Shown here in pieces: positions 15,087-22,046 of a stretch of DNA of 24,289 nt. A model generated the notes under the pieces. The model was not told where the DNA came from, searched no databases, and saw only the letters and a list, made by a program, of their open reading frames with translations. Every line of letters begins with the position of its first letter. The first letter of the stretch is position 1. The stretch is from positions 1 to 24,289 of the forward strand of contig CALFJF010000040.1 of the NCBI GenBank assembly GCA_937877535.1. The letters run 5' to 3'. The stretch is from an uncultured Treponema sp. (GTDB lineage Bacteria; Spirochaetota; Spirochaetia; Treponematales; Treponemataceae). The translations under genes and the position numbers were made by a program.

Positions 15087-15482
15087 ATGGCAGAAAAAAA
15101 TATTGCAATCGGAACAGGAAGAAGAAAAACGTCCGTGGCTCGCGTGTTTGTGCGCGAAGGCTCTGGAAAAATCGTTGTAAACGGAAAAGACGTTGCGGAA
15201 TATTTTCCAACAGAAGCGTCGGTGAAAGTCGTTCATCAGCCGCTTTTGGTTACAAATTACGCAAATAAATACGACATACTTATCACCGTAACAGGTGGCG
15301 GAGTCAAAGGACAAGCGGGCGCGTGCCTTCACGGAATTGCGCGTGCGCTTCTTCAAATTGACCCAGATGCTCGCGCGTCGCTCAAAGCAAACGGCTTTCT
15401 TACGCGCGACTCTCGCATGGTCGAGCGCAAAAAGTACGGTCAGCGCGGTGCTCGCCGCCGCTTCCAGTTCAGCAAGCGTTAA
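15087..15482 (+). CDS. rpsI: 30S ribosomal protein S9 (uS9)
   Basis: A 131-residue uS9 of the small subunit, whose C-terminal tail reaches the P-site tRNA. It begins with the family pattern AIGTGRRKTSVARVF, has GGGVKGQAGACLHGIARAL in the middle, and ends in the basic tail with RRRFQFSKR. The usual final Lys-Arg is kept. It starts 41 bp after rplM with GAGG about 8 nt before the ATG and is cotranscribed with it. recX follows 21 bp after the stop. Confidence 0.98.
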   Translation: MAEKNIAIGTGRRKTSVARVFVREGSGKIVVNGKDVAEYFPTEASVKVVHQPLLVTNYANKYDILITVTGGGVKGQAGACLHGIARALLQIDPDARASLKANGFLTRDSRMVERKKYGQRGARRRFQFSKR

Positions 15483-15503
15483 GTTCAAAAACGGAGTTTT
15501 GCC

Positions 15504-16268
15504 GTGTTTCCTGGTCTTACCGTTCCAAAAAACAACGGGGAGCGGCTTTTGCTCCGTTTTGAAAACGTGTGCGACGGAGGGGAATCTTTTGATTTTTCTT
15601 CGTCGAATGCGGAATGTAACAAATCAGCCTGGCTTGAAGCGCTTGTTTCAAAAGAAAATGCTTCATCGGACGGAATGATTTTGAAACTCGTTTCGTCGGA
15701 TGGGGCGATTTTTTTTATCCGCTCGATTTATTTGAAAACGCTGACTTTTCACGATTTTTTGGCGCGGATTTTTTTGGATTCTGGCGAATTTTTTGAGAGC
15801 GAAATCGAAGACATCTTTTTTGCAGCAGAGGCTTTTTTTGCCGAAAAAAGCGCGTTAAAAAGCCTTGAAAGAAGCGAGCAAAGCCGTTTTTTGCTTTTGA
15901 GAAAATTGATTTCAAAAGGAGGTTCTCGGTCTGCTTGCGAAACGGCTCTTGATTTTCTTGAAAAACAAGGGCTTTTAGATGACTTTCGTTTTTCTGCCGC
16001 CTGGATTCGCTCTCATTCAATTTCAAAAGCGCAAGGACGAACTCGGCTCATTCAAGAACTCCGAGCGCGTGGCATTTCAAAAGACATTGCCGAAAAAGCC
16101 GTAACCGAGCATTTTGAAAACGTAGATGAAATTGGTGAATGCACACGAGCGGCAAAAATGGCAAAACGGCGCGGAAAAAGTGGCGAAAAATTGCTAAAAT
16201 ACCTCGTTGACGCAGGTTTTTCTTACAAAATGGCTCTCGCCGAAGTAAAAAACACACACGATTTATAA
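15504..16268 (+). CDS. recX: RecX-family regulator of RecA
   Basis: A 254-residue RecX, which binds RecA filaments and limits recombinase activity. The C-terminal two thirds carry the family's three-helix repeats: ALDFLEKQGLLDDFRFSAAWI around 152-172, a following SKAQGRTRLIQELRARGI block, and further helices to the end. The first 100 residues are a poorly conserved beta-rich extension, so the protein is longer than E. coli RecX (166) and nearer to the long Gram-positive type. The start is a GTG at 15504 with CGGAG 7 nt ahead. It sits 21 bp after rpsI, so it appears to be transcribed with ribosomal protein genes rather than with recA. A hairpin at 16303-16338 follows. Confidence 0.85.
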   Translation: MFPGLTVPKNNGERLLLRFENVCDGGESFDFSSSNAECNKSAWLEALVSKENASSDGMILKLVSSDGAIFFIRSIYLKTLTFHDFLARIFLDSGEFFESEIEDIFFAAEAFFAEKSALKSLERSEQSRFLLLRKLISKGGSRSACETALDFLEKQGLLDDFRFSAAWIRSHSISKAQGRTRLIQELRARGISKDIAEKAVTEHFENVDEIGECTRAAKMAKRRGKSGEKLLKYLVDAGFSYKMALAEVKNTHDL

Positions 16269-16302
16269 AAATCCATCGCAATTTTGAACTCGCTTTTCAA
16301 AG

Positions 16303-16338
16303 AAACCAGTTTTGAAACTGACGTTTCCGAACTGGTTT
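16303..16338. terminator. Hairpin after recX, copy 2 of a related pair
   Basis: AAACCAGTT (16303-16311) pairs with AACTGGTTT (16330-16338) over 9 bp; after a short mismatch GAAAC (16314-16318) pairs with GTTTC (16323-16327) on a TGAC loop. Four T end the stem, so it may terminate the rplM-rpsI-recX transcript, though weakly. Its core is close to that of the hairpin at 13569-13600, which is not at a gene end. Confidence 0.55.
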
Positions 16339-16410
16339 TATGATTTCATTTTTAGACGCACAAAAAAAATCGAAAAAAATAATAAAATCGAGTAAAATAA
16401 AATGGGTGCG

Positions 16411-16427
16411 GAAACTCAATGAGTTTC
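16411..16427. promoter_or_regulatory. Short palindrome ahead of the HTH-receiver gene
   Basis: GAAACTC-AAT-GAGTTTC is a perfect 7-bp inverted repeat, 46 bp before the regulator's ATG. TAAAAT at 16393-16398 is a weak -10 candidate just before it, so the palindrome would sit at the start of the leader and could be an operator or an RNA hairpin. The rest of the 16269-16473 gap is AT-rich and holds no gene. Confidence 0.4.
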
Positions 16428-16473
16428 TTTAGAACAGGTTTATTTCAAAAATTTTTGTTAGGCAAGGTGAAAA

Positions 16474-17073
16474 ATGGGGCAGAAAGACGGGAAAATTGTC
16501 GTTTTTTCGGCTATGGAAGTTGCAAAAATCTGCGGAGTCGTTAATCAAACGGCAATAAATTGGATAAAAAACGGTTCTTTGAAAGCGTTTTCAACGCCAG
16601 GAAAACAATATCGCGTGTATCCTGACGATTTGGCTTCTTTTATGGTACGAAAAAACATGAACATCCCGCAAGAAGTGCTCGCCCTTTGCAAAAGACCGCC
16701 CGTTGAAACAAAAAGCCTTTTGATTGTTGATGACGACAAGGGGCTCAATACGGTTCTCAAAATGTATATACAAAAAAGACTTCCCGCGCTTACGGTTTTT
16801 CAAGCGTTTGACGGTTTTGAGGCGGGAAGCCTTATGGTTGAAAAACGTCCAAATTGTATCATTCTTGACCTTGACCTTCCAGGAATCGACGGATTTGGAC
16901 TTTGCAAAAAAATCAGCGAGTCGGATATTTACGGAAAACCTGCCATTATAGTTGTTACGGCACTCGAAAAAAGTGGCGTTGAAAGCGACGTTATGTCGCT
17001 TGGCGTAAAACGTTTTTTCAAAAAGCCGTTGAATTTGCTTTCGCTCGTTGATAGCGTTTCTGAATATTTGTGA
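16474..17073 (+). CDS. Excisionase-type HTH fused to a receiver domain
   Basis: A 199-residue response regulator with an unusual order: the DNA-binding part is N-terminal. Residues about 11-60 form a MerR/excisionase-like helix-turn-helix (EVAKICGVVNQTAINWIKNG, then the wing around FSTPGKQYRVYPDDL). Residues 81-199 are a receiver domain with acidic Asp86-Asp88, phosphoacceptor Asp132, Thr162 and Lys184-Pro185, all the residues needed for phosphorylation. It probably binds DNA or a DNA-bound partner in response to a histidine kinase not in the window. AAGGTG is the ribosome binding site. The SPOR-domain gene starts 9 bp after its stop, so the two form an operon and may share a cell-envelope role. 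Confidence 0.88.
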   Translation: MGQKDGKIVVFSAMEVAKICGVVNQTAINWIKNGSLKAFSTPGKQYRVYPDDLASFMVRKNMNIPQEVLALCKRPPVETKSLLIVDDDKGLNTVLKMYIQKRLPALTVFQAFDGFEAGSLMVEKRPNCIILDLDLPGIDGFGLCKKISESDIYGKPAIIVVTALEKSGVESDVMSLGVKRFFKKPLNLLSLVDSVSEYL

Positions 17074-17082
17074 GAGATAAAA

Positions 17083-18081
17083 ATGAGTCGCGTTCGTTTT
17101 TTTGCATTTTTTTGCATTTTTCTTTTTTTGATTTTCCCGATTTGTTCGCAATCGCAATCGTTGAAAAGTGCGCGAGCCGTTGCCGAGGAAGCGGCAAAAA
17201 AAGCAACCGTTTCCGAATCAATCGAATTTTTGAAAAACGCAATTCCGCGTCTTCCTTCTGGAGCGGAAAAACGTTCAGCGACGGCATTTTTGGGAGCGGT
17301 TCTTGAACAATCGGGACTTTTTGCCGAAGCGCAAAAAGCGTATGCCGACGCAGCGGCAATGAAAGCAAGCGACGCGGCGGGAATGCCAAAAAAATCGTCG
17401 GAGCAACTGGTGATTGACGCAATTCGTTGTGCGCTTTCGCTTGGAGATTCAGCGACGGCGGACAATTTTTTGCGCTCCGACGTAAAAAAATCCAAAGACG
17501 AAAAAATCATTGCGTACACAAAACTCTACGAGCAATGGAGTGCGCTCTGCAAGGCTCAAAACACGCAAGAAACAAAAGGCGCAATTTCGACTCTTTCGTC
17601 TTTTGTCAGTCAAAAATCCATGAAAAGCGTGACTCCAACGGTTCTTTTGACGCTGTGGCACATAACGGGGGAAGAGTCTTGGGCGGCAAAATTGAAAAAA
17701 GAATATCCTTCTAGTCTTGAAACCTCGGTTGTAAAAGGTCAAAGTCAGCAACTTCCGACTCCGTTTTGGTATTTTGTTCCAAGAAATGGCGCGGACATTC
17801 CAGAAATCGCGCAAGAAGGAACGCCAACTTCTCAAGCCATTGAATCATCGGAAGTGCCAAAGCAAATGGCGGTCAAAGAGCAAATCGGGCTTTTTAAGAA
17901 CGAGGAAAACGCAAAACGGCTCGTTGAAAAACTCAAAGTGAGCGGTTTTGCCGCAAAAATTGACGTTGAAACGCGCTCGAATGGCGTAAAGTATTATCTT
18001 GTCTACGTTCCAGAAAATGCTACTGGCACAATGGGAAATCTTTTGCGGGCGGCAGGTTTTGAATGTTATCCGCTCTTTTAA
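17083..18081 (+). CDS. Exported protein with C-terminal SPOR domain
   Basis: A 332-residue protein with an N-terminal signal (hydrophobic residues 6-21, with Cys22 after FPI, possibly lipidated). Residues about 25-220 are Ala-rich helices that look like degenerate TPR repeats. Residues about 262-332 form a SPOR domain (KEQIGLFKNEENAKRLVEKL opening, YYLVYVP strand, and a final beta strand). SPOR domains bind peptidoglycan glycan strands stripped of stem peptides, as at the division septum, so this is probably a periplasmic cell-wall-binding protein. It follows the HTH-receiver gene by 9 bp. Its TAA overlaps the stop codon of the convergent HD-GYP gene, leaving no room for a terminator. Confidence 0.85.
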   Translation: MSRVRFFAFFCIFLFLIFPICSQSQSLKSARAVAEEAAKKATVSESIEFLKNAIPRLPSGAEKRSATAFLGAVLEQSGLFAEAQKAYADAAAMKASDAAGMPKKSSEQLVIDAIRCALSLGDSATADNFLRSDVKKSKDEKIIAYTKLYEQWSALCKAQNTQETKGAISTLSSFVSQKSMKSVTPTVLLTLWHITGEESWAAKLKKEYPSSLETSVVKGQSQQLPTPFWYFVPRNGADIPEIAQEGTPTSQAIESSEVPKQMAVKEQIGLFKNEENAKRLVEKLKVSGFAAKIDVETRSNGVKYYLVYVPENATGTMGNLLRAAGFECYPLF

Positions 18082-19448
18082 TTTGAGCCGTTCAAAACCG
18101 CAGAATCCCGCATTTTGTGGTAGCGATGCCACCATTCAAGTTTTTCTTTGTATAGTTCTGCTTCCGTTCTTTTGAATTCTTCGTCGATTTTTTGAATTTC
18201 GTCTTTGAGCGAAATCACCGCGTCTGCTATACACGGCTCAAAATGAGTTCCTTTTGAATCAAAAAACACGCGCATTGCCGCGTCAATCGACATCGGCTCT
18301 TTGTAATATCGTTTACTTATCAGCGCGTCCAAAACGTCCGCCGCCGCCATAATTCTCGCACAAAGCGGAATCGCCTCCCCTTTTTTGCGTTCAGGGTAGC
18401 CAGTGCCGTCCCATTTTTCGTGGTGGCAATACGCCATTTTGATTGCAATTTCGTTGAAAGAACCATCCCCGATTTTTGGAAAAGACTGGAGCAATTCTTT
18501 ACCTTCGGCGGGATGACTTTTCATCATCTCAAACTCTTCGAGCGTAAATTTTCCAAATTTATTCAAGATTCCTTCGGGAATGTGGATTTTTCCAATATCG
18601 TGAAGAAAAGCCGCGTTCGCGTACATCTCGATTGCCACATCGCTCAACTCTTCGGTAAAATGCCCTGTATCTCTAAGCCTTTTTGAAATCAATTCAACAT
18701 ATTTTTGTGTATGAATAACATGACTTCCTGTAAGAAGGTCGTGACTGCTCAATGCCTCTGCAACAAACTTTATGATTTTTTTTTGAGTTTTCTCCAATTC
18801 TTGCGTTTTTTGCTCAAGATTCGCCTTGCTTTCTCTCAAGAGTTGCACAAAATCTCCGCGGTCGTCCGCAAGCGACATCAACCTTCGGAGCGTGGTGTCG
18901 GTTCTTTTTGAAATCAAACTGATAATCAAAAAGAGAAACGCAAACTCAATCGTAAAACCGATTGCAATTGGAACATAATTTTGAAAAAATCGTGGCTCAT
19001 CAGAAAAATCGAACATTGCCGCGCCGTTTTTGTATTTTATAAAAAGCGACACTAGCATAGCAACATAACTTATAACGCATATATTCTTTGTGAGTCGCTT
19101 GTTATAATAAAGACAACTTATTACAGGAACAAGTCCAAGCGTTATAAAAACTCCAGCGTGTGCGTTCGCTCCAATGATGGCAACAAAAAGTTGAATCGCG
19201 CAAAGTCCAAAATACATCGTCACCTTTTTGAATTTTTCGCTTTTGATAAAAAGCAAAAAAACAGAAGAAACAAAAATCGTGTAAAAAAGCAAAGCGCACG
19301 AAAATCCAAGAGAAAATTGAAAAATTTTTATGTATGAAAAAAGCAAAAAAATGATTGGAACGGCGTTTATTGCCAAAAGCAACCGCGAAACCATTTTATT
19401 GACGCTTGCTATATTTTCAGAAAAAAAAGTTTCATCTGTAATCGACAT
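18078..19448 (-). CDS. Membrane HD-GYP phosphodiesterase (cyclic di-GMP)
   Basis: A 456-residue protein with six to seven N-terminal membrane helices (about 20-180), a coiled-coil linker (about 185-230) and an HD-GYP domain. The HD pair is His283-Asp284 in HDIGKIHIPEGIL, and HHEKWDGTGYP at 342-352 contains the GYP signature. HD-GYP enzymes hydrolyse cyclic di-GMP, so it should lower the second messenger in response to a membrane or periplasmic signal. The ATG at 19448 lies 4 nt after the stop of the XRE gene and has no ribosome binding site of its own, so translation is probably coupled. A short basic tail follows the catalytic domain. It converges on the SPOR gene with a 4-bp overlap. Confidence 0.92.
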   Translation of the reverse strand: MSITDETFFSENIASVNKMVSRLLLAINAVPIIFLLFSYIKIFQFSLGFSCALLFYTIFVSSVFLLFIKSEKFKKVTMYFGLCAIQLFVAIIGANAHAGVFITLGLVPVISCLYYNKRLTKNICVISYVAMLVSLFIKYKNGAAMFDFSDEPRFFQNYVPIAIGFTIEFAFLFLIISLISKRTDTTLRRLMSLADDRGDFVQLLRESKANLEQKTQELEKTQKKIIKFVAEALSSHDLLTGSHVIHTQKYVELISKRLRDTGHFTEELSDVAIEMYANAAFLHDIGKIHIPEGILNKFGKFTLEEFEMMKSHPAEGKELLQSFPKIGDGSFNEIAIKMAYCHHEKWDGTGYPERKKGEAIPLCARIMAAADVLDALISKRYYKEPMSIDAAMRVFFDSKGTHFEPCIADAVISLKDEIQKIDEEFKRTEAELYKEKLEWWHRYHKMRDSAVLNGSN

Positions 19449-19452
19449 TTTT

Positions 19453-19839
19453 TCAATATGATACCGTATAAAAAAAATCAAGACAATGAGAAGATTTTGC
19501 GCCCTTGTTTTCCTGAATTGCCTTTGCGGTCGCCAAAAGGATGTGAAAATCCTCTTTTGAAAAGTTTTCTGTTAGAGCGAGCAGTTTTTTTGTTTCATCG
19601 GGGATTTTTTTCGCGGGCTTTTTTGTGATTTCCGCGAGTTCTGTTCCGTTTGCCAAAAATTCAAGACTGACATTTAAAGCGTCCGCGATAAGCAAGGCCT
19701 TTGAAAGCGTTGGTTCTACGCAATTTGTCCGAAGATATGTTTTTAAGGTATTTTCGCTGATTCCCGTTTTTGCGGAAAGTTCCTTTATTAAAATTCCCCT
19801 GCTTTCTAAAAGAAAATGTAGATTTTCGCTGAAATTCAT
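19453..19839 (-). CDS. XRE-family HTH regulator
   Basis: A 128-residue protein with a Cro/C1-type helix-turn-helix at about 4-62 (IKELSAKTGISENTLKTYLR holds the two key helices) and a helical C-terminal part that may bring two chains together or sense a signal. The ATG at 19839 is used, with GGA about 5 nt ahead; a TTG one codon upstream is also in frame. It is the first gene of a two-gene unit with the HD-GYP protein and diverges from the glycosylation genes. The shared 101-bp control region holds two palindromic sites that are natural operator candidates, so it probably regulates itself and the gtr-type genes. Confidence 0.88.
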   Translation of the reverse strand: MNFSENLHFLLESRGILIKELSAKTGISENTLKTYLRTNCVEPTLSKALLIADALNVSLEFLANGTELAEITKKPAKKIPDETKKLLALTENFSKEDFHILLATAKAIQENKGAKSSHCLDFFYTVSY

Positions 19840-19851
19840 CAATCCAGATTA

Positions 19852-19865
19852 GTAATATATTATCC
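19852..19865. promoter_or_regulatory. Operator-like site 1, XRE side
   Basis: GTAATATATTATCC here is repeated exactly at 19917-19930. Its core TAATATATTA is a 10-bp palindrome. It lies 13 bp before the XRE start codon, so a protein bound here would cover the XRE translation start region or promoter. Confidence 0.6.
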
Positions 19866-19912
19866 ACTTGTGATTAAAAAGAATAATATAATATCTTAAT
19901 AATATTTAATTT

Positions 19913-19932
19913 CAGGGTAATATATTATCCTG
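19913..19932. promoter_or_regulatory. Operator-like site 2, glycosylation side
   Basis: CAGGGTAATATATTATCCTG is a 20-bp palindrome with a single mismatched pair. It ends 8 bp before the GtrA-type gene's ATG and contains the same 14 bp as site 1, 65 bp away. A repressor bound to both could close the whole divergent region, including the AT-rich stretch between (19867-19910). Confidence 0.65.
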
Positions 19933-19940
19933 TTGGAAGA

Positions 19941-20381
19941 ATGAAAAATAACCTTTTCACGCCCTTTGACCGCACGCAAATCCTAACATTCCTTCTCGTG
20001 GGCGTGGTGAACACTGCCGTGGGCGCGTTCGTGATGTTCGCGCTATACAACCTTGCGCACTGCTCGTATTGGCTTTCTTCGGCGGCGAACTATGTGGCGG
20101 GCGGAATCGTGAGCTTCTTTCTGAACAAGCGTTTCACTTTCCACAACGGCGAAAAATCCGCCGTGCAGGTTCTGCTTTTTGTCCTGAACACGGCGGTCTG
20201 CTATGTGGTTGCGTACCTCGGAGCGAAACATCTGATTCAGGCACTGCTGAAAAATGCGGGCGAGAGCGTCCGTGAGAATGTCGCACTTTTGTTCGGCATG
20301 GGATTTTACACCGTGCTGAACTTTTTCGGTCAGAAATTCGTGGTGTTCGCGCGGAATGAGAAAAAGGAGGCAGAGCGATGA
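19941..20381 (+). CDS. GtrA-family membrane protein, lipid-linked sugar flippase
   Basis: A 146-residue protein with four membrane helices (about 14-36, 42-60, 75-97, 115-138) in the GtrA pattern, including FLLVGVVNTAVG and the NYVAGGIVSFFLNKRFTF block. In O-antigen glucosylation cassettes GtrA is thought to flip undecaprenyl-phosphate glucose across the membrane. GGA lies 3 nt before the ATG, a short spacing. The gene overlaps the next by 4 bp (ATGA). Third positions are GC-rich, as in the GtrB-type gene and unlike the two later genes of the cassette. It is the first gene of the group, right beside operator-like site 2. Confidence 0.9.
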   Translation: MKNNLFTPFDRTQILTFLLVGVVNTAVGAFVMFALYNLAHCSYWLSSAANYVAGGIVSFFLNKRFTFHNGEKSAVQVLLFVLNTAVCYVVAYLGAKHLIQALLKNAGESVRENVALLFGMGFYTVLNFFGQKFVVFARNEKKEAER

Positions 20382-21313
20382 CTAAGCCGAAACTTTCGCT
20401 CGTCGTGCCGTGCCTTAACGAGGAGGAGGCGATTCCCGTTTTTTATGCGGAGGCAAACCGCATCCTTTCCGAGATGAACTTGCAGGATTCGGCGGAATTC
20501 GTGTTCGTGGACGATGGCTCGACCGACGGAACGCTCTGCGAACTGGAAAAGCTTTCCGAATCCGACGGGCGAGTCCACTTCGTGAGTTTTTCGCGCAACT
20601 TCGGGAAGGAAGCCGCTCTCTACGCGGGGCTTTCAAAATCCTGTGGCTGCTACACCGCGCTTTTGGACGCAGACTTGCAAGACCCGCCCGCCCTTTTGCC
20701 GCAAATGCTTTCCGCCCTCGAAACAGAAGGCTTTGACTGCGCGGCAACCAGGCGGACAACTCGCAAGAACGAGCCTCCCGTCCGCTCAGTATTCGCGCGT
20801 CTTTTCTACAAAATCATGGGCGGCATGAGCGATGTTCCCGTCGTGGACGGAGCGCGCGACTTCCGCCTGATGAGCGAGCAGTACAAGAACGCGGTGCTCT
20901 CGCTTTGCGAGCGGAACCGATTCACCAAGGGGATTTTTCCGTGGGTGGGATTCAAGACGAAGTGGTTTTCCTACGAGAACATCGAGCGGACGGCGGGAAA
21001 GACAAAATGGTCTTTCTGGAAACTCTTTTTGTATTCGATTGACGGCATCATCGGCTTTTCAACAAAGCCACTCGCATTTTCCGCCGTCGCGGGAATCCTC
21101 GCCATTTTCGTAGCCCTCGCACTCATCGCATTCATAGTGGTGCGCAAGCTCGTGTTCGGCGACCCCGTGCAAGGCTGGGCAAGCACCATCTGCGTCATCG
21201 TGTTTTTGAGCGGCGTTCAGCTCTTTTCGCTCGGAATCTCAGGCTTGTACATCGCAAAGATGTACACGGAAATAAAACAGCGGCCGCTGTATGTTGTCAA
21301 AAAGGAGAAGTGA
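20378..21313 (+). CDS. GtrB-type polyprenyl-phosphate glycosyltransferase
   Basis: A 311-residue family 2 glycosyltransferase that transfers a sugar from a nucleotide sugar to undecaprenyl phosphate on the cytoplasmic face. The GT-A part has VPCLNEEE, VDDGSTDGT (44-52), FSRNFGKEAA (71-80) and the metal-binding DADLQDPP (97-104). Two C-terminal membrane helices (about 232-260 and 270-295) anchor it, as in GtrB/DPM1-like enzymes. The 4-bp overlap with the GtrA-type gene implies coupled translation. The sugar cannot be read from sequence; glucose is likely by analogy with gtr cassettes. G+C is high (33/60 at 20581-20640). The methyltransferase gene follows after 3 bp. Confidence 0.92.
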   Translation: MTKPKLSLVVPCLNEEEAIPVFYAEANRILSEMNLQDSAEFVFVDDGSTDGTLCELEKLSESDGRVHFVSFSRNFGKEAALYAGLSKSCGCYTALLDADLQDPPALLPQMLSALETEGFDCAATRRTTRKNEPPVRSVFARLFYKIMGGMSDVPVVDGARDFRLMSEQYKNAVLSLCERNRFTKGIFPWVGFKTKWFSYENIERTAGKTKWSFWKLFLYSIDGIIGFSTKPLAFSAVAGILAIFVALALIAFIVVRKLVFGDPVQGWASTICVIVFLSGVQLFSLGISGLYIAKMYTEIKQRPLYVVKKEK

Positions 21314-21316
21314 AAA

Positions 21317-22024
21317 ATGGACTTGATTGAAGTTTCGGAAAACCAAAACCGCCACCCATGGGAACTTTCGCGGACGCACTGCATTCTGAAAGAACTGAAA
21401 AAATTAAAAATCAACGGAAATGTGCTAGACATCGGCTGCGGGGACAGTTACTTTGACAGGCGGCTTATTGCCGAAAATCCGAACCTGACCGTGTACGGAA
21501 TCGACATCAATTTAAAAGAGGAAATTCACGAAGGAAACCTTCATGCGCTGAACGATTTGGCGCATCTGCCAGATATGAAATTCGATTTTGTCCTAATGAT
21601 GGATGTGCTTGAGCATATCGAGGATGATGGTTCGTACCTCAAAATGATTTCAGATAAGTTTGTGTACGGGGGGGGGGATATCTTTCTCACCGTTCCCGCT
21701 TTCCAGTCGCTCTACTCTCTGCACGACGAGCAGCTCAAGCATTTCCGCCGCTACAACCACGGGCAGCTCAAAAATGTCATTATGCAATGCGGTCTTAAAG
21801 AGGAAAAATGGTCGTATTTTTATTTTTCGCTCGTGTTCGCGCGTTTGCTCACAAAAAACAAAACGGAAAATTTAAGCCAGTGGCAAAAGGAAGAAGGCAG
21901 TTTCGCCACTCGGTTTGTGACCTGGGTACTGAACACGGATTTTGCCCTATGTACAGCACTGTCAAAAATCGGCTTGCACCTGCCAGGACTTTCGCTCATG
22001 GCGGTGTGCAAAGTAACACAATAA
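21317..22024 (+). CDS. SAM-dependent methyltransferase with in-frame poly-G tract
   Basis: A 235-residue class I methyltransferase. Motif I is LDIGCGDSYF (37-46), an acidic GIDIN follows (61-65), and DVLEHIEDD (96-104) is motif II/IV. The later block VPAFQSLYSLHDEQLKHFRR is typical of the group found beside sugar transferases. It probably methylates the lipid-linked sugar or the glycan made by this cassette. Codons 118-120 (three Gly) plus the next G form ten consecutive G at 21668-21677. With nine G translation would stop at 21873-21875 (about 185 residues) and with eleven at 21796-21798 (about 160), both losing the C-terminal third. In this copy the frame is open. GGAG lies about 8 nt before the ATG. 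Base composition drops here compared with the two genes upstream. Confidence 0.9.
   Translation: MDLIEVSENQNRHPWELSRTHCILKELKKLKINGNVLDIGCGDSYFDRRLIAENPNLTVYGIDINLKEEIHEGNLHALNDLAHLPDMKFDFVLMMDVLEHIEDDGSYLKMISDKFVYGGGDIFLTVPAFQSLYSLHDEQLKHFRRYNHGQLKNVIMQCGLKEEKWSYFYFSLVFARLLTKNKTENLSQWQKEEGSFATRFVTWVLNTDFALCTALSKIGLHLPGLSLMAVCKVTQ
21668..21677 (+). repeat. Ten-G homopolymer inside the methyltransferase gene
   Basis: Ten G in a row after TAC and before ATATC. Poly-G tracts of this length are known slippage sites for phase variation in spirochaetes (for example T. pallidum) and in Campylobacter surface-sugar genes. This is the only G run of ten or more in the window. Confidence 0.9.
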
Positions 22025-22046
22025 TATAATAAGAGGAAGGAAAATC

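Noticed and set aside
16401..16423. A six-codon leader peptide ahead of the HTH-receiver gene
   Set aside because: The ATG has no ribosome binding site and there is no sign of attenuation beyond the short palindrome.
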